From the NCBI RefSeq assembly GCF_001424485.1, contig NZ_LMQC01000002.1:2387-66386 (forward strand): DNA of 64,000 nt, given 5' to 3'. This DNA comes from Modestobacter sp. Leaf380. Its GTDB lineage: Bacteria > Actinomycetota > Actinomycetes > Mycobacteriales > Geodermatophilaceae. How positions within the stretch are numbered: the first letter of the stretch is position 1; each line of letters begins with the position of its first letter. A program made the translations under genes and the position numbers. The notes under the pieces were generated by a model that saw only the letters and a program-made list of their open reading frames with translations, made no database searches and was not told where the DNA came from. Positions 62,168-64,000 of the stretch are shown piece after piece.

Positions 62168-63159
62168 CCGACGTGACCGCTGCCCCCTCGCGGCGGCCCT
62201 CCCCGGGCCGCGCCGGGTTCGGCCGCTGGGCCAAGGAGCAGTACCCGCTCTACATCCTGCTCGTGCTCCTGGTCATCGCCGGGTTCAGCAGTGACGCCTT
62301 CTTCACCTCGCGCAACCTCACCAACCTGGTGCTGCAGACCTCGGTCATCGGCATCGTGACCCTCGCCCAGTTCCTCATCGTGCTCACCGGCGGCATCGAC
62401 ATCAGCGTCGGCTCCGTCGTGGGCCTCAGCGGGGTGCTGGCCGCCGGGCTCTTCAGTGGCAGCAGCGTCGTGCTCGCCGTCGTCGTCGCCATCGCCGTCG
62501 GCGCCCTCATCGGCACGCTGAACGGCTACCTGGTCGCCTTCCGCGGGCTGGAGCCCTTCATCGTCACCCTGGGCATGCTGGCCCTGGCCCGCGGCCTGGT
62601 CTACGCCTACACCGAGGGCAGCCCGGTGCGCCCCGAGGCCGAGGACTTCCGCAGCATCGCCACCGCCACGGTCGCCGGGTTCCCCGTGATCGGCCTGATC
62701 TGGCTGGGGCTGGCCGTCGCCATCGCCTTCCTGGCCCGGGGCACCGTCTTCGGCCGCCGGGTCTACGCCGTGGGCAGCAGCAAGGACGCCGCCCACGCCT
62801 CCGGGGTCCCGGTCAAGGCCACCCTGGTCGCCGTCTACGCGATGGCCGGGGTGATGGTCGGCTTCGCCGGCTTCCTGCTGGCCTCCCGGGTCGGCGCCGG
62901 CACCCCGACCGCCGGCAACCTCTACGAGCTGGACTCCATCGCCGCCGTCGTCATCGGCGGGGCCGCGCTGGCCGGCGGGAAGGGCCGCGTCTTCGGCGCG
63001 GTGGTGGGGACGCTGATCTTCGCCGTCATCACCAACCTGCTGGTCCTGCTCAACGTCTCCACGTTCCTGCAGGACGCCTTCCGCGGCGGCCTGATCCTGC
63101 TCGCGGTGGTCCTCACGACCTTCCGGTTCTCCCGAGGGGGCACCGGCTCCCGGCGCTGA
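62164..63159 (+). CDS. Sugar ABC transporter permease, RbsC type
   Basis: 331 residues, eight to ten helices. The CUT2 signature 'LIVLTGGIDISVGSVVGLSGVLAAGL' is near 75-100, and the coupling region is 'GRRVYAVGSSKDAAHASGVPV'. It forms the homodimeric channel with the double ATPase. ATG at 62164 overlaps the ATPase stop by four bases. The substrate is a monosaccharide or polyol, not determined from sequence. Confidence 0.93.
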   Translation: MTDVTAAPSRRPSPGRAGFGRWAKEQYPLYILLVLLVIAGFSSDAFFTSRNLTNLVLQTSVIGIVTLAQFLIVLTGGIDISVGSVVGLSGVLAAGLFSGSSVVLAVVVAIAVGALIGTLNGYLVAFRGLEPFIVTLGMLALARGLVYAYTEGSPVRPEAEDFRSIATATVAGFPVIGLIWLGLAVAIAFLARGTVFGRRVYAVGSSKDAAHASGVPVKATLVAVYAMAGVMVGFAGFLLASRVGAGTPTAGNLYELDSIAAVVIGGAALAGGKGRVFGAVVGTLIFAVITNLLVLLNVSTFLQDAFRGGLILLAVVLTTFRFSRGGTGSRR

Positions 63160-63173
63160 CCGCCGTCCCCCGC

Positions 63174-63194
63174 GACCGGGGCGCCACCCCGGTC
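63174..63194 (+). other. Intra-operon hairpin before the binding-protein gene
   Basis: GACCGGGG (63174-63181) pairs with CCCCGGTC (63187-63194) over a 5-base loop, in the 144-base gap between permease and binding-protein genes. It may adjust their relative mRNA levels. Confidence 0.4.
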
Positions 63195-63303
63195 GACCCC
63201 GTTCCCACACCCGCACCGCACCTCGCTGCCGGGTGTGCCCGAGCTGTACCCGCGACCTCCCGCACCACCCCCCGGCACCACCCGTCAGAGAGGCACAGAT
63301 CCC

Positions 63304-64000
63304 ATGAACCGACGCATCGGCACCGCCGTGGTCGCCGCGAGCGTGCTCGCCCTCACCGCCTGCGGCAGCGTGGGCGACAGCGACAGCAGCAGCGGGGGGA
63401 GCGCCGACTCCCCCGAGGACGTGACCATCGGCTTCCTGCAGCGCCAGCTGGACGCGCCCTACTACTCGGCCATGCAGGCCGCGGCCGAGGACATCGCCGA
63501 GGAGCAGGGCTTCACCCTGCTCTTCCAGAACGCCAGCGGTGACCCCGTCACCCAGCTGGACCAGGCCCAGACGATGCTCTCCCAGGGCGCCGACGTGCTG
63601 GTGGTCAACGCCATCAGCCCGGAGACCGAACGCTCCCAGCTCGAGGCCCTGGCCGACCAGGTGCCGCTGCTGTTCATCGACACCGGCATCCCCGAGGTCG
63701 GCGTCACCTCGGTCGGTTCGGACAACGCGGCCATCGGCCGCGACTCCGGCGAGATCGCCGCGGAGCGCTTCGAGCAGGGGCAGACGGTGAGCCTGGCCGT
63801 CATCAACGGCGGACCCAACGACGAGATCGTCGGGCCGGCCCGCCAGCAGGGCTTCATCGAGGGCCTGGAGTCCGCCGGCCTGACCGTCGACGTCGTCGCC
63901 GAGGCCACCGGCAACTACTCCCAGGACGAGGCCGTCCCGGCCACGGAGTCGGTGCTGGCCGCCAACCCCGACGTCGACCTGGTGCTCGGGCTGAACGACG
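63304..64000 (+). CDS. Sugar ABC transporter binding lipoprotein, RbsB type (3' end cut by window)
   Basis: The first 232 residues are present. The signal MNRRIGTAVVAASVLALTAC ends in a lipobox with Cys20. The mature part is a family 4 (type I periplasmic) sugar-binding protein: 'IGFLQRQLDAPYYSAMQAAAEDIAEEQGF', 'TMLSQGADVLVVNAISPE', 'PLLFIDTGIPE', 'SVGSDNAAIGRDSGEIAAE'. GAGAGG lies about 11 bases before the ATG at 63304. It feeds the RbsA/RbsC-type transporter before it. The gene runs off the end of the window with no sign of disruption. Confidence 0.92.
   Translation, partial: MNRRIGTAVVAASVLALTACGSVGDSDSSSGGSADSPEDVTIGFLQRQLDAPYYSAMQAAAEDIAEEQGFTLLFQNASGDPVTQLDQAQTMLSQGADVLVVNAISPETERSQLEALADQVPLLFIDTGIPEVGVTSVGSDNAAIGRDSGEIAAERFEQGQTVSLAVINGGPNDEIVGPARQQGFIEGLESAGLTVDVVAEATGNYSQDEAVPATESVLAANPDVDLVLGLND

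Overview
The window is very GC-rich, GTG is a common start codon, and ribosome sites are of the GGAGG type. Short ATGA/GTGA overlaps between consecutive genes are frequent. With the RsbA-like anti-sigma regulator, the GGDEF-EAL protein, chemoreceptors and many MmyB/LacI/Lrp/MarR regulators, this points to a free-living actinomycete. A member of the Geodermatophilaceae is plausible, but that is inference from style, not from a marker gene. I see no rRNA, tRNA, CRISPR array, insertion sequence or phage gene. The window reads as ordinary chromosome with several catabolic islands.

Layout. 1-7.9 kb: the 5' end of a leftward gene, an MFS exporter, a GNAT-like protein, a DUF559/AbiEi-like protein, and a leftward four-gene lipid operon (small membrane protein, FAD oxidoreductase, DUF1365, cyclopropane-fatty-acyl-phospholipid synthase) whose last three junctions overlap by four bases. 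7.2-15.4 kb: hydrolase, GGDEF-EAL protein, CurA-like reductase, MsrA, an RsmC-like methyltransferase and a chemoreceptor with a likely FliA-type promoter. 15.4-20.5 kb: phosphoribosyltransferase and a uric-acid branch (uricase, HIU hydrolase, OHCU decarboxylase) divergent from malate synthase and a DUF6986 aldolase-like protein, a layout suited to passing purine-derived glyoxylate to malate. 20.7-23.2 kb: RsbA-like regulator, NmrA-like protein and MarR regulator.

23.2-38.4 kb is the most distinctive region, a beta-galactoside utilisation island. It holds two LacI regulators, a MalK/UgpC-like ATPase, two GH42 beta-galactosidases flanking a CUT1 binding protein and two permeases, and a separate 1155-residue secreted protein (sialidase-like beta-propeller, ricin-like lectin, Ig/OmpL47-like repeats). 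A 16-base element TGTTATCGRTAACATC precedes all three transcription units in the direction of transcription, tying them into one regulon; a degenerate fourth copy faces a LacI gene.

38.4-50.5 kb: a methyltransferase, then a redox cluster (Old Yellow Enzyme, two SDRs, an aldo-keto reductase, two paralogous MmyB-like regulators) whose intergenic regions share a GTACCCCCTC-centred inverted-repeat box. It also holds 6-phosphogluconate dehydrogenase, a membrane metallophosphoesterase, a divergent alanine dehydrogenase/Lrp pair and a DHFR-like reductase. 50.5-58.3 kb: a chemoreceptor and a CitA/CitB-type two-component system divergent from a tripartite tricarboxylate transporter (tctCBA) ending in a universal stress protein. 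58.3-64 kb: a phosphofructokinase, a HAD phosphatase, and a divergent ribose-type ABC transporter (ATPase, permease, binding protein cut by the window end) with paired GTAG-N5-CTAC operators.
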